Positions 37,776-47,149 of a DNA stretch of 64,000 nucleotides are shown here, piece after piece. The stretch spans positions 6,104 through 70,103 of the forward strand of contig JAKABA010000006.1 in assembly GCA_021802115.1 (NCBI GenBank), given 5' to 3'. The notes under the pieces were generated by a model, which worked only from the letters and a program-made list of their open reading frames with translations, had not been told where the DNA came from and ran no database searches. Source of the DNA: a bacterium (lineage in GTDB: Bacteria; Chloroflexota; Dormibacteria; UBA8260; Bog-877). Position numbers and translations under genes: made by a program. Position 1 is the stretch's first letter. Every line of letters begins with the position of its first letter.

Positions 37776-38626
37776 GCAGCTGTGGCCCGAGGGCCGGGAG
37801 CATCACTGACCAGCTGGCCGTCGCTCAGCTGGAGCATCCTGGTCGCGTACTGAGCGACCGAGGGATCATGGGTCGCGATCACGAAGGTGGTCCCCAACGT
37901 CTGCTTCAGCTGCCACAGCAGGTCGAGCACCTCCCGCCCCTGGGCCGCTGCCAGGTTTCCGGTCGGCTCGTCGGCGACCAGCAGCGGAGGCTGGGTGGCC
38001 AGCGCCCGGGCGATCGCCACCCGCTGCTGCTCCCCGCCCGAGAGCTGGCTCGGGCGGTGCTCCATCCGGTGGGAGAGCCCCACCAGGCCCAGGAGCTCCT
38101 CCGCCCTGGCGGAGGGGGAGCCCTTCCAGGAGCCGGCGTAGAGGGGCACCTCGACGTTCTCCCGCGCGGTCAGCGTGGGGATCAGGTTGAAGGCCTGGAA
38201 CACCATCCCCACCGTGCGGTTGCGGATTCCGGCCAGCTGACTCTCCCGCATCGCCGACACGTCGACCCCGTTGAGGAGCACCTGGCCGGAGCTGGGGGTG
38301 TCCAGCCCGGTGATGCAGCCAAGCAGGGTGCTCTTGCCACTGCCCGAGGGGCCCATCAGGGTGACGAACTCCCCGGCGGGGATGCGAAAGGTGATGTCCT
38401 TGAGAATCTCGATCCGCTCCTCCCCCAGGTGTAGGGTGCGGCCGAGGTGCCGCACCTCCAGGACCGGGACTTCGCCATGGGACAAGCCGTTGCTTAACCC
38501 ACCTGCGGGGGAGGTTGCAGGAGCAAAGTCAGCCAAGAGGTCGACTCCGGACCGGGCCAGGGTCCGAAACAGGAGGGGGCACCTCGGCGACTGCAAATTG
38601 TGCGGCCAAGGGTGGCTTTCTGCCAT
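37772..38626 (-). CDS. ABC transporter ATP-binding protein, MacB/LolD type
   Basis: 284 residues if started at ATG 38626. The conserved domain starts around residue 53 (VPVLEVRHLG), so a later TTG near 38480 may be the real start. Walker A GPSGSGKST, signature LSGGEQQR and Walker B LLVADEPTGN are intact. Partner of the FtsX-like permease downstream. A mechanotransmission-type exporter or envelope-modifying complex is inferred. Confidence 0.88.
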   Translation of the reverse strand: MAESHPWPHNLQSPRCPLLFRTLARSGVDLLADFAPATSPAGGLSNGLSHGEVPVLEVRHLGRTLHLGEERIEILKDITFRIPAGEFVTLMGPSGSGKSTLLGCITGLDTPSSGQVLLNGVDVSAMRESQLAGIRNRTVGMVFQAFNLIPTLTARENVEVPLYAGSWKGSPSARAEELLGLVGLSHRMEHRPSQLSGGEQQRVAIARALATQPPLLVADEPTGNLAAAQGREVLDLLWQLKQTLGTTFVIATHDPSVAQYATRMLQLSDGQLVSDAPGPRATAA

Positions 38627-38657
38627 CCGCCAAAAGGATGAAATTTTTCCTCATCTG

Positions 38658-39497
38658 ATGAGCCAATATATTGGGGCGAGAGTGTTTCCCGCCGCCGCGA
38701 TTTCCGCCGAGCTCTCCATGCCTCGCCAGGCGGACCTGCGCCCCGTGGAGCGCGCCCTCGACCTCCTCTCTCCAGCCATCGGGGTGGTGGGTCTCACCGA
38801 CAACCACATGAGCCGTCCCCGGCTCTCCCCCCTGGCGGCAGTATCGGCCTGCCAGAGCCGCCGACTCCAGGCCATCGTGCACCTCTCGTGCCGCGACCGC
38901 AACCGCCTCGGCCAGCAGCAGCAGGTGATGGGCGCCGCCGCCCTCGGGGCGCTGGGCGTGCTGGTGGTCAGGGGTGACCGGGGGGCCGCCGTCGACAGCG
39001 GGCTCACCGTGGTGGAGACCCTGGCCTCCATCCCCGAGTGGGCCGCTCCCCGGTCCCTGCTGCGCGGGGTGGTGGCCAACCCGTTCGCCCCGAGGGATCG
39101 GGAGCTCAGGCTGCTTGAGCGCAAGGCGGCCGCGGGAATCGACTTCGTCCAGACCCAGATGGTGTTCGACCTGGAGCGCTTCGACTCGTTCCTGGTGCAG
39201 CTCAAGCAGGTGGTCCCGCCCGAGGTGGTGATCTTCGCGAGCATCGGGCTCATCCGCTCGGCCCGCAGTCTGGACTTCGTCCTTCGCTCGCTGCCGGACT
39301 GCCCCATCCCAGACCGACTGGCGGAGCAGATCAGAGCGGGCCGCGGCCTGGAGGTCGCCGCCCAGCTGGTGAAGGAGATCGGTGCCCGGGACGGCCTGCG
39401 CCTCCATCTCATCCCGCTGGGTGGGGAGCGCCACGCGGCCCCGCTGGCGCGGGACTTCAGTGTCGCTCGGGAGCTCTCAACCGAGGCGACCGCCTGA
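38658..39497 (+). CDS. Methylenetetrahydrofolate reductase-like protein
   Basis: 279 residues. FPAAAISAELSMPRQ, VGLTDNHMSRPRLSP, AIVHLSCRDRNRLGQQQQ and LGVLVVRGDRG match the TIM-barrel motifs of the MetF family, and FVQTQMVFDLERF corresponds to the flavin and folate-binding region. Slightly shorter than the usual 290-310. Such divergent members may use another folate or act with partner proteins. A palindrome CTCATC-T-GATGAG straddles the ATG (38650-38662). The stop overlaps the next start by 1 nt. Confidence 0.75.
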   Translation: MSQYIGARVFPAAAISAELSMPRQADLRPVERALDLLSPAIGVVGLTDNHMSRPRLSPLAAVSACQSRRLQAIVHLSCRDRNRLGQQQQVMGAAALGALGVLVVRGDRGAAVDSGLTVVETLASIPEWAAPRSLLRGVVANPFAPRDRELRLLERKAAAGIDFVQTQMVFDLERFDSFLVQLKQVVPPEVVIFASIGLIRSARSLDFVLRSLPDCPIPDRLAEQIRAGRGLEVAAQLVKEIGARDGLRLHLIPLGGERHAAPLARDFSVARELSTEATA

Positions 39498-40975
39498 TGC
39501 CGGACCTGCCCCGTCCTCAGAGCGCCGGTCCCAGCCTGGAGATGTCCCCAGCGGAGTTCCGCAGAGTCGGGCACGCCGCCATCGAGGAGGCGGCCAGGTA
39601 TCTCGATGAGATGGCCAATCTGCCGCCGCTGGCGGCGGTCGAGCCCGGCTGGCTGGCCGAGCGGCTGCCGCAATCGGCGCCGGTCAGGGGAGAGTCGATG
39701 GATGCGATCCTGGCCGACTTCTCGACCCGGATCGTGCCCGCCACCACCCACTGGAACCACCCCCGCTTCTTCGCCTACTTCAACAGCTCCGCCGCCGGTG
39801 CCGGCATCATCGGGGAGCTGCTGAGCGCGACCCTAAACGTCAACGCGATGCTGTGGCGGACCGGACCCGCCGCCACCGAGCTGGAGTGGGTCGTGTGCCG
39901 CTGGTTGGCGGAGCTGCTGGGGCTGCCCCCAACCTTCGACGGCCACATCAACGACACGGCCTCCACCTCGACCCTGGTGGCGCTGGCCGGCGCTCGGGAG
40001 CAGTTGGGATTGGGGATAAGAGAGCACGGGCTGGTGGGTCGGCCCGACCTGCCCAGGCTCCGTGTCTACGGCTCGGACCAGACCCACTCGTCGGTCGAGA
40101 AGGCGGTCGTGACCTTGGGCCTGGGCCGAGACGGTTACCGCGCGGTGGCGACGGATGCGCGATTCCGGATGGACCTGAGCGCTCTCGACCAGGCTCTGCG
40201 GGAAGACCTGGCGGCGGGGGTCAGGCCTCTGGCCGTGGTGGCGACCGTGGGGACCACGGCCACCACCAGCATCGACCCGGTCCCCGAGCTCGCCGACATC
40301 TGCGACGAGCTCGGGGTGTGGCTGCACGTGGATGCTGCCCACGGTGGTGTCCTGGCGGCGCTGCCGGAGCACCGGGAGCGCGTCTTCGGGGGGGTGGAGC
40401 GGGCGCAGTCGGTGCTAGTGAACCCGCACAAGTGGCTGTTCACCCCCATCGACTGCTCGGTGTTGCTGACCACCCGACCGGAGGTGTTGCGCCGCGCCTT
40501 CTCCCTGGTTCCCGAGTACCTCTCCACGCCGGAGGCCGGCCGGGAAGAGGGAATCGGGGCTCGCAACCTGATGGATTTTGGGGTGGCGCTGGGTCGGCGG
40601 ATGCGGGCGCTCAAGCTCTGGATGGTGCTGCGCTACTTCGGCCAGGAGGGGATACGCGAGATCCTGCGCTCCCATCTGAGGATGGCGGCCTGGCTCTCAG
40701 ACCGGCTGAGCGGCGAGGCAGGCTGGGAGTTGCTCGCTCCGGTGCCTATGTCCACCGTGTGCTTCCGGCACCACCCCCCGGGCCTGAGCTCCGAGGAAGA
40801 GCTGGAAGAGCACAACCGGCAGCTGATGAGCCGGGTCAACCAGCGCGGCCGGGTGTTCATCTCGCACGCGGTGCTGCGTGGGCAGTTTGCCCTGAGAGCC
40901 ACCATCGGCGGCCTGCGGACCACGCCCGAGGACGTGGCGGTGCTGTGGGAGGAGCTTCGGGCCGCGGCCACCTGA
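39497..40975 (+). CDS. PLP-dependent decarboxylase (aromatic-L-amino-acid decarboxylase family)
   Basis: 492 residues, full length. HVDAAHGGVLAAL holds the ring-binding Asp and NPHKWLFTPIDCS the Schiff-base Lys. The N-terminal TTHWNHPRFFAYF and INDTASTSTLVAL segments are conserved in DDC/TDC enzymes. It removes CO2 from an aromatic or related amino acid. Coupled to the MetF-like gene; the reason for that pairing is unclear. Confidence 0.87.
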   Translation: MPDLPRPQSAGPSLEMSPAEFRRVGHAAIEEAARYLDEMANLPPLAAVEPGWLAERLPQSAPVRGESMDAILADFSTRIVPATTHWNHPRFFAYFNSSAAGAGIIGELLSATLNVNAMLWRTGPAATELEWVVCRWLAELLGLPPTFDGHINDTASTSTLVALAGAREQLGLGIREHGLVGRPDLPRLRVYGSDQTHSSVEKAVVTLGLGRDGYRAVATDARFRMDLSALDQALREDLAAGVRPLAVVATVGTTATTSIDPVPELADICDELGVWLHVDAAHGGVLAALPEHRERVFGGVERAQSVLVNPHKWLFTPIDCSVLLTTRPEVLRRAFSLVPEYLSTPEAGREEGIGARNLMDFGVALGRRMRALKLWMVLRYFGQEGIREILRSHLRMAAWLSDRLSGEAGWELLAPVPMSTVCFRHHPPGLSSEEELEEHNRQLMSRVNQRGRVFISHAVLRGQFALRATIGGLRTTPEDVAVLWEELRAAAT

Positions 40976-41015
40976 GAGGCGGTGGCGCACCTCCCGGGCC
41001 GGGAGGCGGCGGCGC

Positions 41016-41852
41016 TCAGGCCTGAAAGAGCCCGTCGAGTTGCCGGTACCGCGCCCGGCGACGTGCGGGGTCGAAGCCCCTCTCGGTAAGCTGGCGCAGG
41101 CGCAGTTCCAGGCGAGGCCGAAGGATTGCCGCGGTAGCGTCCCAATCGGTGTGCGCCCCCCCCTCGGGCTCGGGGACGATCTCATCAGCGATGCCCCACT
41201 CGAGCAGGTTGGCCGCCTCCAGGCGCAGCGCGGCGGCGGCATGCTGCTTCTGGCTGGCATCGCGAAAGAGGATGGCGGCGGCGGCTTCGGGGGACGCCAC
41301 GGACAGGAACGCGTGCTCCAGCACCAGCACCGAATCCGCCAGCAGGGTGGCCAGGGCCCCCCCGCTGCCACCCTCACCGATCACCACCGCCAGGTAGGGA
41401 GTCGGCAGGGCGAGCTGCGCCTCCAGGGTCTGGGCGATTGCCCAAGCCTGCCCCCTCTCCTCGGCGGCCACTCCCGGGTAGGCCCCCGGGGTGTCGATGA
41501 AACTGACCACCGGCAGCTGGAGTCGCCCCGCCAGGGTGAAGAGCCGCTGAGCCTTCCGATATCCCTCTGGGTGCGCCATCCCGAAGTTGCGCCTTCCGCG
41601 CTCCTCCAGGGTCCTTCCCTTCTGGTTCGCGACCACGGCGAGTCGCTGACCTCCGAGCCGGGCCAGCCCGATGACCATGGCGGCATCATCGCCACCCTGC
41701 CGGTCTCCGTGCAGTTCGATGAAGTCATCGAGGCAGCGCTTGATCAGGTCCAAGGCGTAGGGCCGCTCAGGGTGGCGCGACATCTCGACGTGCGCCCACG
41801 CCGCCGCTGCCTGGCCGGCCTCGACCTCCCCCTTGGGTTCCACGGGGGTCAT
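41016..41852 (-). CDS. accA: Acetyl-CoA carboxylase carboxyltransferase subunit alpha
   Basis: 278 residues. HPERPYALDLIKRCLDDFIEL, GRRNFGMAHPEGYRKAQRL, FIDTPGAYPGVAAEERGQAWA and VIGEGGSGGALA are AccA hallmarks, the last forming the oxyanion pair. Transfers CO2 from biotin to acetyl-CoA together with AccD. Overlaps accD by 4 nt. Confidence 0.93.
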   Translation of the reverse strand: MTPVEPKGEVEAGQAAAAWAHVEMSRHPERPYALDLIKRCLDDFIELHGDRQGGDDAAMVIGLARLGGQRLAVVANQKGRTLEERGRRNFGMAHPEGYRKAQRLFTLAGRLQLPVVSFIDTPGAYPGVAAEERGQAWAIAQTLEAQLALPTPYLAVVIGEGGSGGALATLLADSVLVLEHAFLSVASPEAAAAILFRDASQKQHAAAALRLEAANLLEWGIADEIVPEPEGGAHTDWDATAAILRPRLELRLRQLTERGFDPARRRARYRQLDGLFQA

Positions 41853-42700
41853 GCCAGGATCCGGTCGCTCTCCCGGTTGGGCATCGCCAGCACAGCGAGA
41901 ATCTGGCCCAGGGTTGCCTTGAGCTCGCGACGGTCCACCACCCGGTCGATGAGCCCGCGTGCGTGGTGGAACTCGGAGGTCTGGAAGCCGGCGGGCAGCT
42001 GCTCGTAGGTCGCCTGGGTGATCACCCGGGCGCCGGTGAACCCGATCATGGCCTTGGGCTCGGCCAGGATCACGTCACCGAGGGCGGCGAAGCTGGCGAT
42101 GCTGCCCCCCATCGTCGGGTCGACCAGAATCGAGATGAACGGCAGGTGAGCCTCGGCCAGCTGGTGCAAAGCGGAGACGCTCTTGGCCATCTGCATCAGC
42201 GAGAACACCCCCTCCTGCATGCGTGCGCCACCGGAAGAGGTCACGCACACGAAGGGGATGCGCTCCTCCGCGCTGTGCTCGATCGCGCGAGCCAGCCGCT
42301 CTCCGACCGCGGTCGAGAGGCTGCCTCCGAGAAAGCCGAAGTCGAAGGCGGCGACGCCGGCACGATGCCCCTCGATGGTGCCGGAGCCGGTGAGCAACGC
42401 GTCGGGTAGCTGCTGGCGGAGCCGTGCCTCGTCGAGCCTGTCGGTGTAAGCCCGGGTGTCGAAGAAGCCGAGCCGGTCGGTCCCGGCGAGATTGGCGTCC
42501 CACTCCTGGAAGCTCCCCTTGTCCACCAGCTGGCGGATCCTCTCGTGGGCGCCGATCCGGGCGTGGTGCGAGCACCCGGGGCACACATAGAGGCTCCCGG
42601 CCACCTGGGCAGCCGGATAGGTCGCGTGGCAGGCGGAGCAGGTGAAGGCTCCGGGGTCGTTGCTGGTCTGGGCTCGGGTGTAGCCCGGGCTTATCGCCAT
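41849..42700 (-). CDS. accD: Acetyl-CoA carboxylase carboxyltransferase subunit beta
   Basis: 283 residues. N-terminal zinc finger CSACHATYP followed by YVCPGCSHH (four Cys), then VCVTSSGGARMQEGVFSLMQ and GFTGARVITQATYEQLPAGFQ. First gene of the accDA pair and divergent from fabH, with a long inverted repeat between them. Confidence 0.93.
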   Translation of the reverse strand: MAISPGYTRAQTSNDPGAFTCSACHATYPAAQVAGSLYVCPGCSHHARIGAHERIRQLVDKGSFQEWDANLAGTDRLGFFDTRAYTDRLDEARLRQQLPDALLTGSGTIEGHRAGVAAFDFGFLGGSLSTAVGERLARAIEHSAEERIPFVCVTSSGGARMQEGVFSLMQMAKSVSALHQLAEAHLPFISILVDPTMGGSIASFAALGDVILAEPKAMIGFTGARVITQATYEQLPAGFQTSEFHHARGLIDRVVDRRELKATLGQILAVLAMPNRESDRILA

Positions 42701-42799
42701 CCGCGTCCTCCCTCAGAAACTTCCGGCTCGGGCGCACAGCCGGTACCTGGGGCGCCAGCCGCCGCAGGTCTCACGTGAGCAGAGTCCCGAGCCGCGAGA

Positions 42800-42842
42800 A
42801 AGGTTACGCCACGGCTTCGCCCAGGCTCGAGTGCGTAACCTT
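42800..42842. promoter_or_regulatory. Perfect 10-bp inverted repeat between accDA and fabH
   Basis: AAGGTTACGC (42800-42809) and GCGTAACCTT (42833-42842) are exact inverted copies 23 nt apart in the divergent gap. The right arm ends just before the GGAG of fabH. Spacing of about three helical turns (33 bp centre to centre) suits one dimeric regulator or a looped pair. A fatty-acid regulator acting on both operons is the obvious idea. Confidence 0.6.
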
Positions 42843-42851
42843 GGAGCCACT

Positions 42852-43955
42852 GTGAACCTTGAGGATTCCGTGGGGTCCGTTTGGCGATCCGCTGCGTCGC
42901 CCGGCGGCCCCGGGAGCGGATGCCGGGTCATGGGCCTTGGCAGTGCCCTCCCCGAGACCCTGGTCACCAACGCGGACCTTGAGCGGTTCCTGGACACCTC
43001 CGACGAGTGGATCGTGAGCCGCACCGGGATCCGGGAGCGGCGGGTCGCCAGTCCCGCGGAGGGTCTGCTGGAGCTCGCCGCGCGCAGCGCCAGAGCGTGC
43101 CTGGCCGCGGCCGGGGTCGGGGCCGGCGAGGTTGACACCATCATCTGCTCCAGCAGCTCCCCCGATGAGACGTTCCCATCCTTGGCCTGCAGGCTGCAGG
43201 CGGCGCTCGGCACTCCCCTGGGGCCCGCCTTCGACATCCAGGCGGCCTGCTCCGGGGCGGTCTACGGCCTGGCCATGGCCCAGGCGCTGATCCAGAGCGG
43301 CATGAGCCGACGGGTCCTGGTCGTGTCGGCCGAGATCTTCTCCCGCTTGGTGGACTGGTCGGACCGCTCGACTGCGGTCCTCTTCGGCGACGGGGCCGGG
43401 GCGTTCCTGGTCGGTGGCGCCGACGCCGGCGGTAGCGAGATCGTCGCCCTCGAGCTCGGTGCCGACGGGGGTGGGTCGGCGGCTCTGGGGACCAAGCCGG
43501 CTCCGCTCGAGCCCCCGGGGCTGCCCGGGATGCCGGAGTACACCGCCTCCCAGCGATCCCTGGGCCGGGTCATCACCATGAACGGTCGGGAGGTGTTCCG
43601 CTTCAGCACCAAGATCCTCGAACAGGTGGTCGAGCGACTCGCGCATTCGGTGGGGCTCACCCCCGCTGATATCACCCTGGTGGTGCCGCACCAGGCCAAT
43701 TCCCGCATTCTGGCGACCGCTGCCGGCCGGCTGGATTACCCCATCGAGCGGTTCGTCTCCAACGTCGACCGCACCGGCAACACCTCCTCCGCCTCCATCC
43801 CCTTGGCGCTGGCGGAGGGCGCGGCCGCGGGGCAATGCCACGACGGCGACCTGATCTGTTTGGTGGCCTTCGGCGCCGGGCTCACCTGGGGAGGGCTGCT
43901 GCTCCGATGGGGATCCACCGGGGTCGTCGTGGACGATCCGCGGGCTCGCCCATGA
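42852..43955 (+). CDS. fabH: 3-oxoacyl-ACP synthase III
   Basis: 367 residues from GTG 42852 (GGAG 5 nt upstream); a shorter start near 42930 is possible. IQAACSGAVYGLA carries the catalytic Cys, VPHQANSRI the His and GNTSSASIP the Asn. The N-terminal DTSDEWIVSRTGIRERR is diagnostic. It starts fatty acid chains from acyl-CoA and malonyl-ACP. Followed after 67 nt by fabF; no acpP, fabD or fabG are in the window. Confidence 0.93.
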   Translation: MNLEDSVGSVWRSAASPGGPGSGCRVMGLGSALPETLVTNADLERFLDTSDEWIVSRTGIRERRVASPAEGLLELAARSARACLAAAGVGAGEVDTIICSSSSPDETFPSLACRLQAALGTPLGPAFDIQAACSGAVYGLAMAQALIQSGMSRRVLVVSAEIFSRLVDWSDRSTAVLFGDGAGAFLVGGADAGGSEIVALELGADGGGSAALGTKPAPLEPPGLPGMPEYTASQRSLGRVITMNGREVFRFSTKILEQVVERLAHSVGLTPADITLVVPHQANSRILATAAGRLDYPIERFVSNVDRTGNTSSASIPLALAEGAAAGQCHDGDLICLVAFGAGLTWGGLLLRWGSTGVVVDDPRARP

Positions 43956-44022
43956 GCGGGTGGAGCGAGAGGGTCGGCGATGACCGGGGCCTTGCGCGTC
44001 GGCGGACAGGCGGGGTGAACGG

Positions 44023-45276
44023 TTGAGCAGGGTCGGACCGCGGCGGGTGGTCGTCACCGGCCTAGGAGTGGTCACGCCCCTCGGGGTCGGGGTCGCCGCC
44101 AGCTGGGACGCCCTTTGCGCGGGACGCAATGGGATCGCCAGGATTCAGGCATTCGATCCTGAGCCCTACGGGTCTCAGATGGCCGGGGAGGTGCGCGACT
44201 TCGATCCTGCGGATTTCATCGAGCGCAAGCAGATCAGCCGCACCGCGCGCTTCACCCAGTTCGCCCTGGCCGCCACCAGTGAGGCGATGGAGCAGTCGCG
44301 GCTGCCGATCAATGACTCCAACCGGGATCTGGTGGCGGTCATCGTGGGCTCGGGCATCGGTGGTCTCAGGGTGACCGAGGAGGCCACCATGACCCTGGCG
44401 GAGAGGGGACCCCGTCGCCTCAGCCCCTTCACGGTACCGATGATCCTGTCCGACATCGCGGCCGGCGAGATCGCCATGCGCTTCGGCGCCAGCGGGCCCA
44501 ACTTCGCCCTGGTCTCGGCGTGCGCCAGCGGCGCTCACGCCATCGGCGAGGCGGCTGAGATCATTCGCCGCGGAGATGCCATCGCCGCCATCTGCGGGGG
44601 GACCGAGGCGTCGATCACCCCGCTGGCGGTCGGCGCGTTCAACTCGATGCGCGCGCTCTCGCAGCGCAACGACGACCCCGAGCACGCCAGCCGCCCGTTC
44701 GACCTCCATCGGGACGGGTTCGTGGTGGCCGAGGCGTGCGGGATCCTGGTGCTCGAGGAGCGAGACCACGCGCTGGCTCGAGGCGCCGAGGTGCTGGCGG
44801 AGCTGGCCGGCTACGGGGCCAGCGCAGACGCCTACCACCTGACCGCTCCCGAGCCCAGCGGACGGGGGGCGCGACGGGTCATGGAACGGGCCCTGGAAAA
44901 GGCCGGCGCCACCCCGGCCGACGTCGACTACATCAACGCGCACGGCACTTCGACCCCCCTGAACGATGCCGCGGAGACCGCCGCGATCAAGCAGGTGCTG
45001 GGTGAGCGCGCCCGCGAGATCCCGATCTCGTCGACCAAGTCCGCGACCGGGCACAGTCTGGGGGCGGCCGGCGCGATCGAGTCGGTCTTCTCGGTCATGG
45101 CCCTGGTCGACGGCCGGGTCCCCCCGACCATCAACTACGAGACCCCGGACCCCGAGTGTGACCTCGACTATGTGACCGAGGGCTCCAGGATGGTCCGGCC
45201 CCAGCTGGTGCTCAACAACTCCTTCGGCTTCGGCGGGCACAACGCCTGCATCGCGTTCGCCGCCGCAACGGACTGA
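44023..45276 (+). CDS. fabF: 3-oxoacyl-ACP synthase II
   Basis: 417 residues from TTG 44023. VSACASGAHAIGEA (Cys nucleophile), INAHGTSTPLND and KSATGHSLGAAG (two His) are the KAS II triad; FGFGGHNACI is the C-terminal loop. It elongates acyl-ACP chains. Confidence 0.94.
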   Translation: MSRVGPRRVVVTGLGVVTPLGVGVAASWDALCAGRNGIARIQAFDPEPYGSQMAGEVRDFDPADFIERKQISRTARFTQFALAATSEAMEQSRLPINDSNRDLVAVIVGSGIGGLRVTEEATMTLAERGPRRLSPFTVPMILSDIAAGEIAMRFGASGPNFALVSACASGAHAIGEAAEIIRRGDAIAAICGGTEASITPLAVGAFNSMRALSQRNDDPEHASRPFDLHRDGFVVAEACGILVLEERDHALARGAEVLAELAGYGASADAYHLTAPEPSGRGARRVMERALEKAGATPADVDYINAHGTSTPLNDAAETAAIKQVLGERAREIPISSTKSATGHSLGAAGAIESVFSVMALVDGRVPPTINYETPDPECDLDYVTEGSRMVRPQLVLNNSFGFGGHNACIAFAAATD

Positions 45277-45357
45277 GCTGGGCGGGCGGCGCTCAGCCTC
45301 CGGCTATCATCGCCGGGTGGGGACTTCGCTGACGACCTCTCTGCCCGGGGCCTTCCG

Positions 45358-46107
45358 ATGACCGCCGAGATCCTGGTCGCGCTCTCTGTGTTCGGCGCCT
45401 GCTCGGTGGAGATGGTGGAGGCGCTCACCATCGTGATGGCGTCCGGCTTCACCCGCGGTTGGCGGTCGGCGCTGGAGGGCAGTGCCCTGGCGGTCGTCTG
45501 TCTGGCCATTCTGGTGGCGGCCGTGGGACCCGCCCTGATCCACTACGTCCCGCTCTACGTCCTTCGCCTGGTGGTGGGGAGCCTGCTGCTGGTGCTGGGG
45601 TTGCAGTGGCTGCGCAAGGCGGTTCTCCGAGCGAGCGGCTACAGGGCCAAGCACGATGAGGAAGCGATCTACCGGCGCGAGGTGGAGCGGCTCTCGGGGC
45701 AGCCCCGGTCGGGCTCGGGGCGCGACGCCACCGGGTTCGTGATCGCTTTCAAGGGGGTGTTTCTGGAGGGGATGGAGGTGATCATGATCGTTCTGACCCT
45801 GGGCCTGAGTTCCGGCTACCTCGGAGTCGCGACCCTGGCGGCGGCAGCGGCCGTGGTGGTGATCGGAGCCATCGGGGTCGTCGTGGCCCGTCAGCTGAGC
45901 GAGGTGCCCGAGAACGGCATGAAGCTGGGGGTAGGCCTGATGCTGGTCACCTTCGGCACCTTCTGGGGAGGCGAGGGGGCGGGGGTGCGCTGGCCAGGGT
46001 CCGACCTGGCCCTGCTGGGCCTGCTGGCGATCTACGCTGCGATCACCTGGGCGGCGGTGTCCACACTCACGCGCAGCCGCGCGCTGGGGGCGGCCGAACC
46101 GACATGA
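45358..46107 (+). CDS. Multi-pass membrane protein with two glutamate motifs (COG4280-like)
   Basis: 249 residues, six or seven helices. Helix 1 contains SVEMVEALTIV and the fourth contains FLEGMEVIMIVLTLG, so each half has an E-x-x-E repeat. Such repeats resemble the metal-conducting motifs of Ftr1 iron permeases and UPF0016 transporters, so cation transport is possible, though not shown. Coupled by a 4-nt overlap to a small membrane protein. Confidence 0.6.
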   Translation: MTAEILVALSVFGACSVEMVEALTIVMASGFTRGWRSALEGSALAVVCLAILVAAVGPALIHYVPLYVLRLVVGSLLLVLGLQWLRKAVLRASGYRAKHDEEAIYRREVERLSGQPRSGSGRDATGFVIAFKGVFLEGMEVIMIVLTLGLSSGYLGVATLAAAAAVVVIGAIGVVVARQLSEVPENGMKLGVGLMLVTFGTFWGGEGAGVRWPGSDLALLGLLAIYAAITWAAVSTLTRSRALGAAEPT

Positions 46108-46316
46108 CCGTGCGGCGCCTTCTGGTGAGCTTCGGTCGCTTCTGGTGGGACTTCATAGTCGGGGACACGCCCGAGATCGCGGCCGGGGTCGCCTGCCTGA
46201 TGGTCGTGGGCTGGTTCCTGGCCCGGGGCCTGTCCGCGGCTGCGGTCGTGGTGCTGCCGGTGGCCGTGATCGTGCTGCTCCTCGCGAGCCTCTACCGGGG
46301 CATGCGTTCCGCCTGA
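46104..46316 (+). CDS. Small membrane protein, two helices
   Basis: 70 residues with a basic start (MTVRRLLVSFGRFWWDFIVGD) and two hydrophobic helices. ATGA overlap with the preceding transporter-like gene indicates coupled translation and a partner role. No family recognised. Confidence 0.65.
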   Translation: MTVRRLLVSFGRFWWDFIVGDTPEIAAGVACLMVVGWFLARGLSAAAVVVLPVAVIVLLLASLYRGMRSA

Positions 46317-46505
46317 CGCCGCCGATCCCGCGGCGGTTGCCTGCCCGCGACCGTCCGTGATTCCACGGAGGGGTGGGATCGCGTAACCACCCTGTCTTGG
46401 GCGCCCCCGCACGGCCACGATGGAGTCAGTGATGATCGCCGCCGAGGCCTCCTCCGCACAGGGGAACAGGGCGGCGGCGGTGCCGGTGGGCTTTGGAGGC
46501 TGGTC

Positions 46506-47084
46506 ATGAGACGCAAGACATTTGACGGGATTCTCACGGCAGGCGGGGCGATGCTGACCCTGGTCCTGATCGTCGCGGGCGCGCTGCTCATGTGGGGAGC
46601 GGTGTTCACGCAGAACGAGGTGCACAGCCAGTTGGCCGCCCAGAAGATCTACTTTCCAACGGCCGCCGCGTTTGCGCACGCGAAGCCGGGCACGGAGATC
46701 ACCCCGAGCATGAAGCCGTATCTGTTGCAGTACGCGGGACAGGAGGTGTTGACGGGGGCGCAGGCGGAGGCCTACGCCGACCACTTCATCGCGGTGCACC
46801 TCTCCGAGATGCCGTACCACGGTGTCTACTCCCTCATCAGCACCGCAGCCCGCTCGTCAGCTCCGGGCTCCTCCCAGGCGCAGCAGCTGTCAGCGCTTGA
46901 ACAGACCTCCTTCCAGGGCACGACCCTGCGCGGCCTGCTGCTGGAGGCGTACGCGTACGGGACCATCGGCACGATCGCCTTGGTCGCAGCGATCGTGAGC
47001 TTCGTGTTGGCGGCGGTCTCGCTGCTGCTGACCCCGGCCGGCTACATGCACTGGCGGCGCACCTCTCCTGCGGTCCAGATCTGA
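46506..47084 (+). CDS. Membrane protein with extracytoplasmic domain
   Basis: 192 residues. One helix near the N-terminus (residues 12-32), an outside domain of about 110 residues (TQNEVHSQLAAQKIYFPTA and onward), then a second helix (150-175) and a short tail. GGAGG 6 nt before the ATG. Proteins with this shape are common in actinobacteria; function unknown. It is followed by a strong terminator. Confidence 0.7.
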   Translation: MRRKTFDGILTAGGAMLTLVLIVAGALLMWGAVFTQNEVHSQLAAQKIYFPTAAAFAHAKPGTEITPSMKPYLLQYAGQEVLTGAQAEAYADHFIAVHLSEMPYHGVYSLISTAARSSAPGSSQAQQLSALEQTSFQGTTLRGLLLEAYAYGTIGTIALVAAIVSFVLAAVSLLLTPAGYMHWRRTSPAVQI

Positions 47085-47122
47085 AACAGCCGGCAGCTCC
47101 GCAGAGTCCAACGCTGGGATCG

Positions 47123-47149
47123 GGCCCCGTCCCCTGAGGGGACGGGGCC
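47123..47149. terminator. Strong hairpin, probable bidirectional terminator
   Basis: GGCCCCGTCCCC, TGA loop, GGGGACGGGGCC: a perfect 12-bp stem in the gap between convergent genes. The T-tract after it is short (TGGTTTG), as is common in GC-rich genomes. Confidence 0.75.

Noticed and set aside
34345..37806. A 1153-codon open frame on the minus strand that overlaps the ABC permease gene in another frame
   Set aside because: Its protein is Arg/Gly/Pro-rich low complexity without domains. Long false frames are normal in GC-rich DNA. The 35034-37775 frame has clear FtsX features.
42831..42851. An ATG/TTG start of fabH before 42852
   Set aside because: It would place the start inside the inverted repeat and lacks a ribosome binding site, whereas GTG 42852 has GGAG.
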